Assembly: GCA_028691595.1 (NCBI GenBank)
Contig: JAQUZA010000008.1
Coordinates: 1 to 24,111 of the forward strand
Direction of reading: 5' to 3'
Length of the DNA stretch: 24,111 nt
Source: Candidatus Rifleibacteriota bacterium
Lineage (GTDB): Bacteria; Muiribacteriota; Ozemobacteria; Ozemobacterales; Ozemobacteraceae
Positions 5,508 to 13,716 of this stretch are shown here, in pieces (positions within the stretch are counted from its first letter, which is position 1; each line of letters opens with the position of its first letter). The translations under genes were made by a program, and so were the position numbers. The notes beneath the pieces are model-generated. The model saw only the letters and a list, made by a program, of their open reading frames with translations. It searched no databases and was not told where the DNA came from.

Positions 5508-7839
5508 CACCCACCCTGCCGGCTGTCAGAAGGTAGCCGCGCATGTTTTCCATCATCTGCACTGCCAGAGCGGGTTCCTGGGCTGCCATTGCCGAATGAT
5601 ACATAAAGAAAGGCGCTTTAAGCAGATTGCATGCACTCTTGATCGTGCCAAATTCCTCGAGGCGTTTGGGCAGATTGAGGTAATTGCAGGCAATACCGCC
5701 CATGAACACAATTTCTTTTCTGACTCCTGATGACCAGAGAATCTGATCGTAGGGAACATTATTCTGGTCGTTGAGGCAGATAAGATGAACCCCGATGAGC
5801 GCCTCACCCTTAATGGTGATCGGGTCACCTTTCAGGCTTACAAAGGTTAAAAAGTTCTCCTGAGTAATTTCAGACTTAACTTTTTTGTAAAAATCGTATG
5901 CTGGCCCCTGCCCGAGCATGTTACCCGGCGGCCCAAGCTTGAACTGGTTGGTATCGATATTGTAGCCACGGGTAATATTCTCTATCTGAATCGGCCCGTC
6001 AACAAGCACAACCCCACCGCCGATCCTGTCGTTAGTCATTTTAAGTTGCGGAACCTTGAGTGGACCCTTGACATAGACGATGCCGTTCACTTTGAACATG
6101 TCCTGCTTTACACCCGCAGCCTCAAGAAACTCGTCGCCGCTCATGTAGGTTCTGCCAATGCGACTTTCGACCCCGCGCGCCACCTTGTCTTTTGCCGTTT
6201 CAATCGCAAACCAGTTCTGACCAAGCTCTTCAAGCTTCGACCCGGCTTTAACCCCGAACCCGTCGTTGGCTTTACAGTCAGGGCCGTGAAAAATGCGTTT
6301 CGAAAACTTTGAATAGTCTGCATTGAGCGGCATAAAACCGTCAGGAGGTTCACTGCCGCCACTGCGCGGGTTCCAGTTTTTGCCAGATACCATGCGTGAC
6401 ATGAAATCCTGATATCTCTGGTTTTGGAAAAGTGGCTGGAAGCTGTAGGTGACGTTTCCGTAGACTTCTCGTGTTGGAAAATCGTCATGGGCACGACCCT
6501 CGTCGTATTGCAGGGGTTCGCCACCGCCAGAAGGTGGCCACCAGAAGGTCATGATAAAAAAGCGACCGACGACGTTGCCAAAAATCTGTCGGCGGGCATG
6601 GCCACCCTGGTCTGGTCTGATACCCATCAGCTTGAGACCGCTTGAAAATGCCATATAACCATGCCCGAAGCCATCGAGTTTTTGCCAGAATTCAATAGCG
6701 CTCGAACCCTGATTAAAAAAATCTTCGGCAGAATATGCAGTGTCTTTAAAGATATCACCTGTTTCGGGAACAATTTCGTTCGAAAACCCGAGTATGCCCA
6801 TTTTAGCGGTGTGCTTGTGCTTAAGTTCGACATCCTGCCCGACCATGCGCACGAATTCGCCTTTCTTGTTCATGAACACAGGAACAAAGTCGAAATCTTT
6901 ATTTGCATCGCCAACTTTTAGAGTTTCGGGTGAAACCAGAAACATCTCACCAACGCTGGCAGTGAAATCGTCATTGTTAACTGCACTGCCCGGGGCATCG
7001 GCAACGGTTTCACGTGTGTCACCGGCAAGATTGAGATAAACCGCTTCATCGCTGGGGCCGAGAAAAACCTTCCCTGATAATTCCGGGCTGTTGTACTCTT
7101 TTTCGTCGAGGGGCGGAAGCAGAATGAAAGGCCGGTATTTGAAGCCTGATTTTACCCTGATATTGCCGGCAAGACTGAGAACGTTGTTGTCAACCTGTTC
7201 GGGGTGCTTGCCCTCTTTGGTAAACATGATGTTGAGATGATCGTTCGGGCCAATCTTGTCGCGACCCTGCTCAGCGGCAATTTTGTCGGCAAAGAGCATG
7301 AAATCTTTAATTACCGGTGTCAACCGCATGACAACCGTGAATGGGTATTGCACCCTCAAGACATATTGTCGGCCATGAAACTTTGCCTTGCAGACGATTT
7401 CGAGCAGGCCCTTTTTTTCTTTGCCCTTGAAGGCGTTGGGGCAATCAAAACCCGGCGGATAACCGAGCTCTTCTGATTGCGAAAAGACAATCTCAGGTGG
7501 CAGCAGCAATTCTATTTTGAGCTCGGTCGCCAGTTTCTGCAGCATTGCAGCCGGCTTGTAAAAAGTTGTCGAGAGTTTCTTTTTGCCTGGCGGCCCCCTG
7601 AAGGCCTTGTACAGATCTGAATCGGGTTCGTTAACCGTCATGTTTATCTGTTGCAGCACATCACCGGCGTAAGACTCTAAAAAGTATCTGGTAATCTGCG
7701 TGTAGTCACTGAGCGTCAATAACTGGGTATGCCCGGTCATGCGCTTCGAAAGCGCCATTACCAGAATCAGCATGACGCTGATCAGGCCTAGCAGGATGAC
7801 GGTGATATTACCCTTTTTTTGCTGCAGCTGGCACCTCAT
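5497..7839 (-). CDS. Large GspK/PilX-like pilus tip protein
   Basis: 780 residues, much longer than usual GspK (about 300) or PilX proteins. It has a short basic leader (MRCQLQQKKG), then NITVILLGLISVMLILVMALSKRM: a pilin-like hydrophobic N-terminal helix. Residue +5 after the Gly is not Glu, a known trait of GspK. The rest is predicted extracytoplasmic. A region around residues 590-640 (VNGIVYVKGPLKVPQL, GGGVVLVDGPIQIEN) resembles the beta-solenoid-like domains that follow PilX N-termini in other phyla. It is the first gene of a four-gene operon with GspI- and GspJ-like pseudopilins and a TPR protein; the next gene overlaps its 3' end. I infer the large tip component of a type IV pilus-like or secretion pseudopilus. 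The translation start lies only about 2 bases beyond the predicted transcription start. Confidence 0.65.
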   Translation of the reverse strand: MRCQLQQKKGNITVILLGLISVMLILVMALSKRMTGHTQLLTLSDYTQITRYFLESYAGDVLQQINMTVNEPDSDLYKAFRGPPGKKKLSTTFYKPAAMLQKLATELKIELLLPPEIVFSQSEELGYPPGFDCPNAFKGKEKKGLLEIVCKAKFHGRQYVLRVQYPFTVVMRLTPVIKDFMLFADKIAAEQGRDKIGPNDHLNIMFTKEGKHPEQVDNNVLSLAGNIRVKSGFKYRPFILLPPLDEKEYNSPELSGKVFLGPSDEAVYLNLAGDTRETVADAPGSAVNNDDFTASVGEMFLVSPETLKVGDANKDFDFVPVFMNKKGEFVRMVGQDVELKHKHTAKMGILGFSNEIVPETGDIFKDTAYSAEDFFNQGSSAIEFWQKLDGFGHGYMAFSSGLKLMGIRPDQGGHARRQIFGNVVGRFFIMTFWWPPSGGGEPLQYDEGRAHDDFPTREVYGNVTYSFQPLFQNQRYQDFMSRMVSGKNWNPRSGGSEPPDGFMPLNADYSKFSKRIFHGPDCKANDGFGVKAGSKLEELGQNWFAIETAKDKVARGVESRIGRTYMSGDEFLEAAGVKQDMFKVNGIVYVKGPLKVPQLKMTNDRIGGGVVLVDGPIQIENITRGYNIDTNQFKLGPPGNMLGQGPAYDFYKKVKSEITQENFLTFVSLKGDPITIKGEALIGVHLICLNDQNNVPYDQILWSSGVRKEIVFMGGIACNYLNLPKRLEEFGTIKSACNLLKAPFFMYHSAMAAQEPALAVQMMENMRGYLLTAGRVGDDE

Positions 7840-7847
7840 ATCCTCAG

Positions 7848-7856
7848 ATTATACCA
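7848..7856 (-). promoter_or_regulatory. Extended -10 promoter for the pseudopilin operon, possibly leaderless
   Basis: On the minus strand TGGTATAAT forms a perfect extended -10 element (TGn followed by TATAAT, 7848-7853). The best -35 at 17 bases is poor (CGTACA), as is common with extended -10 promoters. Initiation 7 bases downstream would fall at about 7841, leaving zero to a few bases before the ATG at 7839. The mRNA may therefore be leaderless. A GAGGA stretch before the ATG is too close for normal spacing. Confidence 0.5.
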
Positions 7857-7944
7857 TACCCGTTTTACAGTGTACGAATTCTCCCAAGTTTTATTGGTGA
7901 GGCTGGTGGTTGATTTTGCCGCTTTGATACTCTACAATCGGGGC

Positions 7945-9381
7945 ATGCGAGAACGCATCAAATTTAAATATGAGATAGAATCAGCCACCAAGTCTTTTCC
8001 GTGGCTGCGTTGGCTGTTTGATTCAGCGCGGTTCAACCTGACGCTGATGGCGCTGATAATGCTGTCGGTGGTGCTCATTCTTGTAGAAACCTTTGTTTCG
8101 CTACCACAGAATCAGCTGGAGCTGGTGCAAAGCTCAAATGATGTTCTGACCCTTGTTTTTATGGTTGAATTAAGCCTGCGCTGGTTGATAAGCGTGTCGA
8201 CCGGTTCTTTTATGCGAGATTTCTGGATCGATATTCTCGCCGTTGTGCCGATGTTCAGAATCTTTCGTGTCGGCAGAGTTTTGCGCCTGCTGCGGTTGTT
8301 CCGCATCTTTTCACTCGGAACCAATGTTCAGCGGCGATTTGCATTTTTTCGCAAGGTTTTTACCGGCCGATTGCTTGAGTATTCGGTGATTTCAAGCTTT
8401 GCGGTGTTTGCGATTATTTTTGGTGCCGTCGGTTTTTCGCAGTTCGAAACAGGTCGTGATGCCGCAATTTCAACTCCGATTGATGCTTTCTGGAAATCAC
8501 TGTTTTCGATGATGGCCGGCGAATACGCAGATTACCCGGCTTCGATTGGCGGCAAACTTGTTTTTTTAATACTGCTTATGTTTCAGATGGGCGTATTTGC
8601 TATGCTGACCGGTACTTTTTCGGCAATCATGTATGACAAACTCAAGGAGAGCGCGATGCACAAACCAGCAAATCCTGACGATCTCAATAAACACATTATT
8701 ATCTGTGGTTTCAGTGCCAAGGCCGCCATTCTCGCCACCGAGTTTCTCATCGACCCGGCCTTTAAGCATTCTGAAATTCTCATGGTATCAGAAAGGGCCA
8801 ATCTTGAAGATCTGCAGCACCGTAACATCAAAACCCACCGCATCAGTATTCTCAAAGAAGATTTTACCCGCATGGAAACCCTTAAAAAAGCAGGGGTTGA
8901 ACGCGCCGTTGCCGCAGTAATTCTTTCTGAAGACGGCGATAACCGTTCGACCCAGGATATCGATGCCCGCACCATTCTTGCCGCTCTTACAATCGAAAAG
9001 CTCAACCCGAAGATTCATACTTCTGCCGAAATTTATAACGAAGAATATGCTTCACATCTCAAAATGGGTGGTGTTGAAGACGTGGTCATTCAAGGGGAAG
9101 TTTCCGGAAAACTGCTGGCCAGGGTGGCAATGCATGAGGGTCTGCTGGCCTTTTTTAAAGATCTGCTGTCGCGAGAATCTGGTAACACTCTGACTTTTAT
9201 TGACTCTCCGGCTGAAATCATAGGCCTTAACAGCGAAGAAGCCATAGGCATGCTCAATAAAGAACTGGGGTTCACTATGGTTGGGGTAAAACCCAGCGGT
9301 GCTCCGGTTATTGTCAATCCTCGCGGTCATAAAATTGCTGCCACCGATGAAATTCTGGTAATTAATCCGGTTAACGATTGA
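7945..9381 (+). CDS. Voltage-gated-type ion channel with RCK (TrkA-N/TrkA-C) domain, altered filter
   Basis: 478 residues from the ATG at 7945; an upstream in-frame ATG at 7819 is rejected because it lies in the divergent gene's promoter and start. Six membrane segments are visible: S1 about 30-50, S2 66-84, S3 92-100, S4 103-122 with six Arg at every third position (RIFRVGRVLRLLRLFRIF), S5 142-165, S6 200-228. Between S5 and S6 a pore helix (DAFWKSLFSM) is followed by MAGEYADYP (residues 190-198) where potassium channels have TVGYGD. The cytoplasmic RCK part starts near residue 245; its nucleotide-binding loop is CGFSAKA rather than GxGxxG. A TrkA-C-like domain ends the protein. It is probably an ion channel gated from the cytoplasm, but potassium selectivity cannot be assumed. 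murJ begins 4 bases after its stop. Confidence 0.8.
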   Translation: MRERIKFKYEIESATKSFPWLRWLFDSARFNLTLMALIMLSVVLILVETFVSLPQNQLELVQSSNDVLTLVFMVELSLRWLISVSTGSFMRDFWIDILAVVPMFRIFRVGRVLRLLRLFRIFSLGTNVQRRFAFFRKVFTGRLLEYSVISSFAVFAIIFGAVGFSQFETGRDAAISTPIDAFWKSLFSMMAGEYADYPASIGGKLVFLILLMFQMGVFAMLTGTFSAIMYDKLKESAMHKPANPDDLNKHIIICGFSAKAAILATEFLIDPAFKHSEILMVSERANLEDLQHRNIKTHRISILKEDFTRMETLKKAGVERAVAAVILSEDGDNRSTQDIDARTILAALTIEKLNPKIHTSAEIYNEEYASHLKMGGVEDVVIQGEVSGKLLARVAMHEGLLAFFKDLLSRESGNTLTFIDSPAEIIGLNSEEAIGMLNKELGFTMVGVKPSGAPVIVNPRGHKIAATDEILVINPVND

Positions 9382-9385
9382 CCTG

Positions 9386-11017
9386 ATGAATCAGCAAGTT
9401 AAGAAAACCTCAATTGCCAGATCAGCAGCGGTCATGGGGGTTGCTACCTTTTTCAGCCGTATCGCCGGCCTGGTGCGTGAACAGACCTTTGCTTTTCTTT
9501 TCGGGGCGGGAATCTGGACTGACGCGTTCAATGTGGCATTTAGAATTCCAAATCTTCTGCGCGATCTTTTCGCCGAAGGGGCGATGAGTGCAGCTTTTAT
9601 ACCTACATTTAACGCTGTTCTTGAAAAAGATGGCCCGCAAAAAGCCTTTAAACTCACTAATTTGACATTTTGCGCCATTCTGGTTGTGGTCGGAGCTTTA
9701 ACATTGCTTGGCATTGCCGCCAGCCCACTGCTGGTGAGTACGCTGGCACCCGAATTTACTTCCAACCCGGAAAAATTTGAAGTTACCGTAACCATGACCC
9801 GTATCATGTTTCCATTTCTGCTGGCCATTTCGTGGGCCGCAATTTCAATGGGCATTCTCAATTCACTCGGAGAGTTTTTTATACCGGCGATTGCCCCGGT
9901 TTTTCTCAATCTGTCAATGATTCTGGCCGGCTGGCTGATCTGCCCATTTGCCAAAGAATTCGATATGCCGGCCATCACCGGCATGGCAATCGGGGCAATG
10001 CTTGGCGGTCTGCTGCAGTTTGCCGTGCAGTTGCCGGCTTTGTTTCGTTATGGTTACCGTTTTCGCTGGCAGCTCAACTTTAATGACCCCGGCATTCAGA
10101 GAATTATTAAGCTTATCATACCCGGAACCGTTGGCCTGGCCGCTACCCAGATCAATATTGCCATCAGCACCATTCTGGCAACCTCTCAGGGGGAAGGCGC
10201 GGTAAGCTGGCTTGGTTACGCTTTCAGGGTCATGCAGTTGCCTCTCGGGCTTTTTGGGGTTGCCGTTGCTCAGGCTACTCTGCCGGTTATCTCACGCCAG
10301 GCTGCTGCTGGCGATCGTGATGGTATGGCTCAGACCCTCGCCGGTTCAATCAGACTCTCTTCTTTTATCAATCTTTATGCGTGTTTTGCCCTCATTGCTC
10401 TCGCAGAGCCGGTGGTGCGCATTCTATTTCAGCACGGGCGCTTTAATGCGGCCGATACTGTTGCAACCGCTCTGGCCCTTAAAGCTTATGCCATCGGGCT
10501 GCTCTTTTATTCGCTGATAAAGATTCTTGGCCCGGCATTCTACACGCTCGATGAAACAAAAACCCCGGTAATAGCCAGTGTAACTGCGGTTGTCGTAAAT
10601 ATTTTTCTCAATCTGGTTCTTGTTCATCCGTTCGGTTACTGGGGTCTCGCCCTTGGTACCGGTATCGGGGCCATGTTCAATGCCGGCATTCTCTATTACA
10701 AACTCGAAAAAAGAATCGGCAGCTTCAGCCGCTTTGCTCTAACAGGTGGTCTGGCCAGAATTTTTGTCGCTACTGCCTCTTCTGGCGCTGTTACTGCCTG
10801 GGCTTACCAGATTTCAGCCCCTCTACTGGCGGGTATCTCCGAAACCCTCGCCCCGGGAAGTTTTTTCAATGCGGTTATTGCCTCATCAGTGGCGACTCTC
10901 GGGGGTCTGCTGGTTCTTCTGTTGATTTCGCGCCTCTTGCAGATTGCCGAAGCCGACAAAGCCATTGACATGCTGCTGCGTCGCCTTAAACGGCGAAAAG
11001 CCCAACCCGCAGACTGA
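9386..11017 (+). CDS. murJ: Lipid II flippase MurJ (MviN)
   Basis: 543 residues, the usual length for MurJ, which moves the lipid-linked peptidoglycan precursor lipid II across the inner membrane. The N-terminal signature is intact (ATFFSRIAGLVREQTFAFLFG, split here as ATFFSRIAGLVRE and QTFAFLFG; then TDAFNVAFRIPNLLRDLFAEG). The residues equivalent to the essential E. coli Arg18, Arg24, Asp39 and Arg52 are present as Arg25, Arg31, Asp46 and Arg59. About 14 hydrophobic segments follow, with a basic C-terminus (RRLKRRKAQ). The ATG follows the channel gene by 4 bases without a good ribosome-binding site, so translation is probably coupled. The gene is convergent with the operon that ends at 11208. 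Confidence 0.95.
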   Translation: MNQQVKKTSIARSAAVMGVATFFSRIAGLVREQTFAFLFGAGIWTDAFNVAFRIPNLLRDLFAEGAMSAAFIPTFNAVLEKDGPQKAFKLTNLTFCAILVVVGALTLLGIAASPLLVSTLAPEFTSNPEKFEVTVTMTRIMFPFLLAISWAAISMGILNSLGEFFIPAIAPVFLNLSMILAGWLICPFAKEFDMPAITGMAIGAMLGGLLQFAVQLPALFRYGYRFRWQLNFNDPGIQRIIKLIIPGTVGLAATQINIAISTILATSQGEGAVSWLGYAFRVMQLPLGLFGVAVAQATLPVISRQAAAGDRDGMAQTLAGSIRLSSFINLYACFALIALAEPVVRILFQHGRFNAADTVATALALKAYAIGLLFYSLIKILGPAFYTLDETKTPVIASVTAVVVNIFLNLVLVHPFGYWGLALGTGIGAMFNAGILYYKLEKRIGSFSRFALTGGLARIFVATASSGAVTAWAYQISAPLLAGISETLAPGSFFNAVIASSVATLGGLLVLLLISRLLQIAEADKAIDMLLRRLKRRKAQPAD

Positions 11018-11105
11018 TCAGCTGCATAAAGCGCTCAATGTTGAGGCATAACTGGTGCAAGCGAAAGTCTTTGTTTCTGGTTGCCGGTTCAATCAAAGCC
11101 AAACC

Positions 11106-11171
11106 CGTGATTCCCGCGCAAGCGGGAATCTTGTTTATAAAGGTTTAGCCCCGCTCTTGCGCAGGAATGAC
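11106..11171. repeat. REP/MITE-like palindromic repeat, copy 2
   Basis: A 66-bp element in the gap between two convergent genes. Its ends are inverted: CGTGATTCCCGCGC (11106-11119) is complementary to GCGCAGGAATGACG (11158-11171) in 12 of 14 positions. The left half alone forms GATTCCCGC / GCGGGAATC. It shares GCGGGAATCTT, a TTTAG-type centre, and an ATGAC end followed by GATGCT with the element at 3226-3310, so the two are members of one dispersed family. Between convergent genes it may also act as a transcription barrier. The rest of 11018-11207 holds no visible gene. Confidence 0.65.
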
Positions 11172-11207
11172 GCATAAGAGATGCTTCTTGAGCTCAATGG
11201 CAAGGGG

Positions 11208-12197
11208 TCAGGAGCCGGCGTAACCTCCGAAGTTGCTCATATACTGTGCTCTCTCATAAAGAGCGGGGTTTGCTGCTTTGGTAAGACTTAAGCGGCCCTT
11301 GAAATCACCGAGGCTTTCGTAGCCCTTCTTGTCCATCCAGGTTTCGAGCCCTTTAAGAATCTCGGCAACATGCGCCGGGCCCTTTTTGTAAAAAACCGAT
11401 GCCATCTGCACCGCACTGGCTCCGGCCAGAAGCATTTTTATGACATGCTTCGCATCATGTACTCCGGTTGAGGCGGCAATCGGGCATTTGAGCCGTGGGC
11501 TGAGAATGCCTGTCCAGCGCAATGGCAGCAGGTATTCGTTCTCGTTACTGAGCGTGCCGGCTTCGATAACCTGTTCTTTGTCGATGTCGATATCGGGGCT
11601 TGAAAAACGGTTGAACAAGGTAATGCCAGCCAGTTTTTCGCCGTCGAGCTCGTTGCAGATCGAGGCAAGATCAGAAAAATAGCTGCTGATTTTAACGGCA
11701 ACCGGAATTTTAACGCGCCGGCTGATCTCTTTGACCGTATCAAGGTAGAAACGACGGGTGTCTTCGGCCTTGCGGTTCGGGTCAAAGGGCATGACGAAAA
11801 GATTGAGCTCGATCGCGTCGGCACCGGCATCTTGAACCTGTGAAGCAAACTGCAGCCAGTCGCCGGCAGAAATGCAGTTGATACTCGCAATGACCGGCAC
11901 CTGACTCACTTCTTTTGCAGATTTGATCAGTCGGCCATAGGTAGCAAGCACCTGGTCGCGAATCTTGTAGTCGAAGTAGTCCATGAATTCATCAAAGTGA
12001 GAATCAGACTTACCCTGGGCCACCTGATTGTATTCGTTGATAATTTCTTCTTCAAAAACTGATTTTAAAACGATTGCACCGGCCCCGTTATCCGAAAAGG
12101 CTTTGACCTTGTCAGGGTCGGCGGTAAGGCTGCTGCTGGCAATTACCAGCGGGTTTTTCAATTCAAGACCGAAAAATCTGGTTTTCAGGCTGGTCAT
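11208..12197 (-). CDS. Dihydroorotate-dehydrogenase-like FMN protein
   Basis: 329 residues with the class 1/2 dihydroorotate dehydrogenase TIM-barrel pattern: an N-terminal GLELKNPLVIASSSL strand, NGAGAIVLKSVFEEEI, VPVIASINCISAGDW, GADAIELNLF, VPVAVKISSY and the FMN phosphate-binding end (IAASTGVHDAKHVIKMLLAGASAVQM). It matches the dihydroorotate-dehydrogenase-like subgroup, in which the active-site region reads ELNLFVMPFDPN, without the NLSCPN-type motif or catalytic Cys/Ser of true PyrD. A role in pyrimidine synthesis is therefore uncertain. The ATG has a GGGGA site 7 bases upstream and follows the NfnB-like gene by 13 bases, so it belongs to that electron-transfer operon and could use the same reduced cofactors. 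Confidence 0.8.
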   Translation of the reverse strand: MTSLKTRFFGLELKNPLVIASSSLTADPDKVKAFSDNGAGAIVLKSVFEEEIINEYNQVAQGKSDSHFDEFMDYFDYKIRDQVLATYGRLIKSAKEVSQVPVIASINCISAGDWLQFASQVQDAGADAIELNLFVMPFDPNRKAEDTRRFYLDTVKEISRRVKIPVAVKISSYFSDLASICNELDGEKLAGITLFNRFSSPDIDIDKEQVIEAGTLSNENEYLLPLRWTGILSPRLKCPIAASTGVHDAKHVIKMLLAGASAVQMASVFYKKGPAHVAEILKGLETWMDKKGYESLGDFKGRLSLTKAANPALYERAQYMSNFGGYAGS

Positions 12198-12210
12198 ACT
12201 GTTTCCCCGT

Positions 12211-13698
12211 TCACAGGTTGTGTTTGTTTTTCAGATAATCATGCATCGAGCCGGCAGCCTTGCGGCCGTCGCCCATTGCCAGAATAACCGTTGCGCCGCC
12301 TCTGACGATGTCGCCACCGGCAAAGATTTCTGGAATCGAAGACTGCATGGTTTGCTCATTTACTTCGATCGTGCCCCATTTTGACATCTTCAGACCCGCA
12401 AGGCAGGCCGGAATCAATGGGTTTGGTGACACACCGATGGCGACGATGGCTATATCGATATCGATTTCGACGATGTCACCTTCGATAGGCACCGGTTTGC
12501 GACGGCCGGAAGCATCTGGTTCACCCAGTTTCATGCGCTGCAACCTGACCTTGGCCACCCTGCCCTCAGCATTTGGCAGATACTCGATGGGATTGGCCAG
12601 GTTCATGAATTCGATGCCCTCTTCTTCGGCATGCTTGATTTCTTCGAGACGGGCCGGCATTTCATCGCGTGAGCGCCGGTAAATGATTATTGAGCGTTCA
12701 GCACCAAGTCGCTTTGAGGTTCTTACGGCATCCATGGCGGTGTTGCCGCCGCCGATTACCGCAACGCATTTGCCTCGCAATACCGGGGTATCAGAATCGC
12801 TCTGGTTGGCATACATCAGGTTGACGCGTGTCAGATACTCGTTCGAAGACATGACACCGTTCAAATTTTCGCCGGGTATGTTCATGAAATTGGGCAGACC
12901 GGCACCACTGCCGATAAAGAAAGCCTTATAGCCCAGTTCTTTAAGATCGTCAAAGCTGGCGGTTCTGCCGACAACGAAATTCTTTTCGAAGTTAACCCCC
13001 ATCTGACGCAGGTTTTCGAGTTCGACATCGACGACTGAATTTGGCAGGCGAAATTCTGGAATACCATATTTAAGAACGCCGCCGATTTCGTGCAGGGCCT
13101 CGAAAACGGTGACATCATAGCCAAATTTTATCATGTCGCCCGCAAAAGACAGTGAAGCCGGGCCTGAGCCAATGGCAGCGATCTTGATGCCATTACGCTT
13201 TTCAACCTTGGGAACCTGAATCTTACCTGATTCACGCTCAAAATCAGCGGCGAATCTTTCAAGATAACCGATGGCCACCGGTTCTTTTTTCATTTTCTGC
13301 GTGTAGAAGCATTTGGCTTCGCACTGTTTTTCCTGGGGGCAGACGCGCCCGCAAACCGCTGGCAGGGCGCTGAACTCTTTAAGAGTTGCTGCGGCTTGAA
13401 GAAACTTGCCGGCTTCGATGTATTTCACAAATTTTGGAATATTGATGCTGACCGGGCAGCCTTCGATGCAGGTTGGCGTAACGCAATCCATGCAGCGGCT
13501 TGCTTCACGGCGGGCTTCATCGGCAGTCAGACCTTTGTTTACTTCACAGGTCTGTGATTTTATGCGCTCAGATGGCTCGGCTTCTGTCATTTTAACCCGT
13601 TCAACGGTCACGCGATCTTTATTGGCAACGCTATTGCGCAATTCAACCCGCCAGTCGGCATTTCTTTCCTGTTTGAGTATTTCGCTGTAATCAGTCAT
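12211..13698 (-). CDS. NADPH-dependent FAD/Fe-S oxidoreductase, GltD/NfnB/SudA-like
   Basis: 495 residues, normal for glutamate synthase small subunit-type enzymes. The N-terminal domain carries eight or more cysteines for two [4Fe-4S] clusters (RCMDCVTPTCIEGCP at about 68-82, CGRVCPQEKQCEAKC at about 116-130). A FAD-binding GSGPASLSFAG motif follows near residue 177, then an NADPH-binding GGGNTAMDAVRTSKRLGAE near 318, and the C-terminal GGDIVRGGATVILAMGDGRKAA FAD loop (split: GGDIVRGGATVI, AMGDGRKAA). No large GltB subunit is nearby. The preceding gene, 18 bases away, encodes an NfnA/SudB-type partner, so this pair is better read as NADH-dependent reduced ferredoxin:NADP+ oxidoreductase or sulfide dehydrogenase than as glutamate synthase. 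It has a GAGGAA ribosome-binding site. Confidence 0.85.
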   Translation of the reverse strand: MTDYSEILKQERNADWRVELRNSVANKDRVTVERVKMTEAEPSERIKSQTCEVNKGLTADEARREASRCMDCVTPTCIEGCPVSINIPKFVKYIEAGKFLQAAATLKEFSALPAVCGRVCPQEKQCEAKCFYTQKMKKEPVAIGYLERFAADFERESGKIQVPKVEKRNGIKIAAIGSGPASLSFAGDMIKFGYDVTVFEALHEIGGVLKYGIPEFRLPNSVVDVELENLRQMGVNFEKNFVVGRTASFDDLKELGYKAFFIGSGAGLPNFMNIPGENLNGVMSSNEYLTRVNLMYANQSDSDTPVLRGKCVAVIGGGNTAMDAVRTSKRLGAERSIIIYRRSRDEMPARLEEIKHAEEEGIEFMNLANPIEYLPNAEGRVAKVRLQRMKLGEPDASGRRKPVPIEGDIVEIDIDIAIVAIGVSPNPLIPACLAGLKMSKWGTIEVNEQTMQSSIPEIFAGGDIVRGGATVILAMGDGRKAAGSMHDYLKNKHNL

Positions 13699-13716
13699 TT
13701 TGCAGATTCCTCGCGG

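Noticed and set aside
7819..7944. Upstream ATG at 7819 as start of the ion channel
   Set aside because: The added residues overlap the start and promoter of the divergent operon and do not resemble channel N-termini.
12211..13698. Glutamate synthase small subunit (gltD)
   Set aside because: The fold and motifs fit, but there is no large subunit nearby and the partner gene is NfnA/SudB-like, so the name gltD would mislead.
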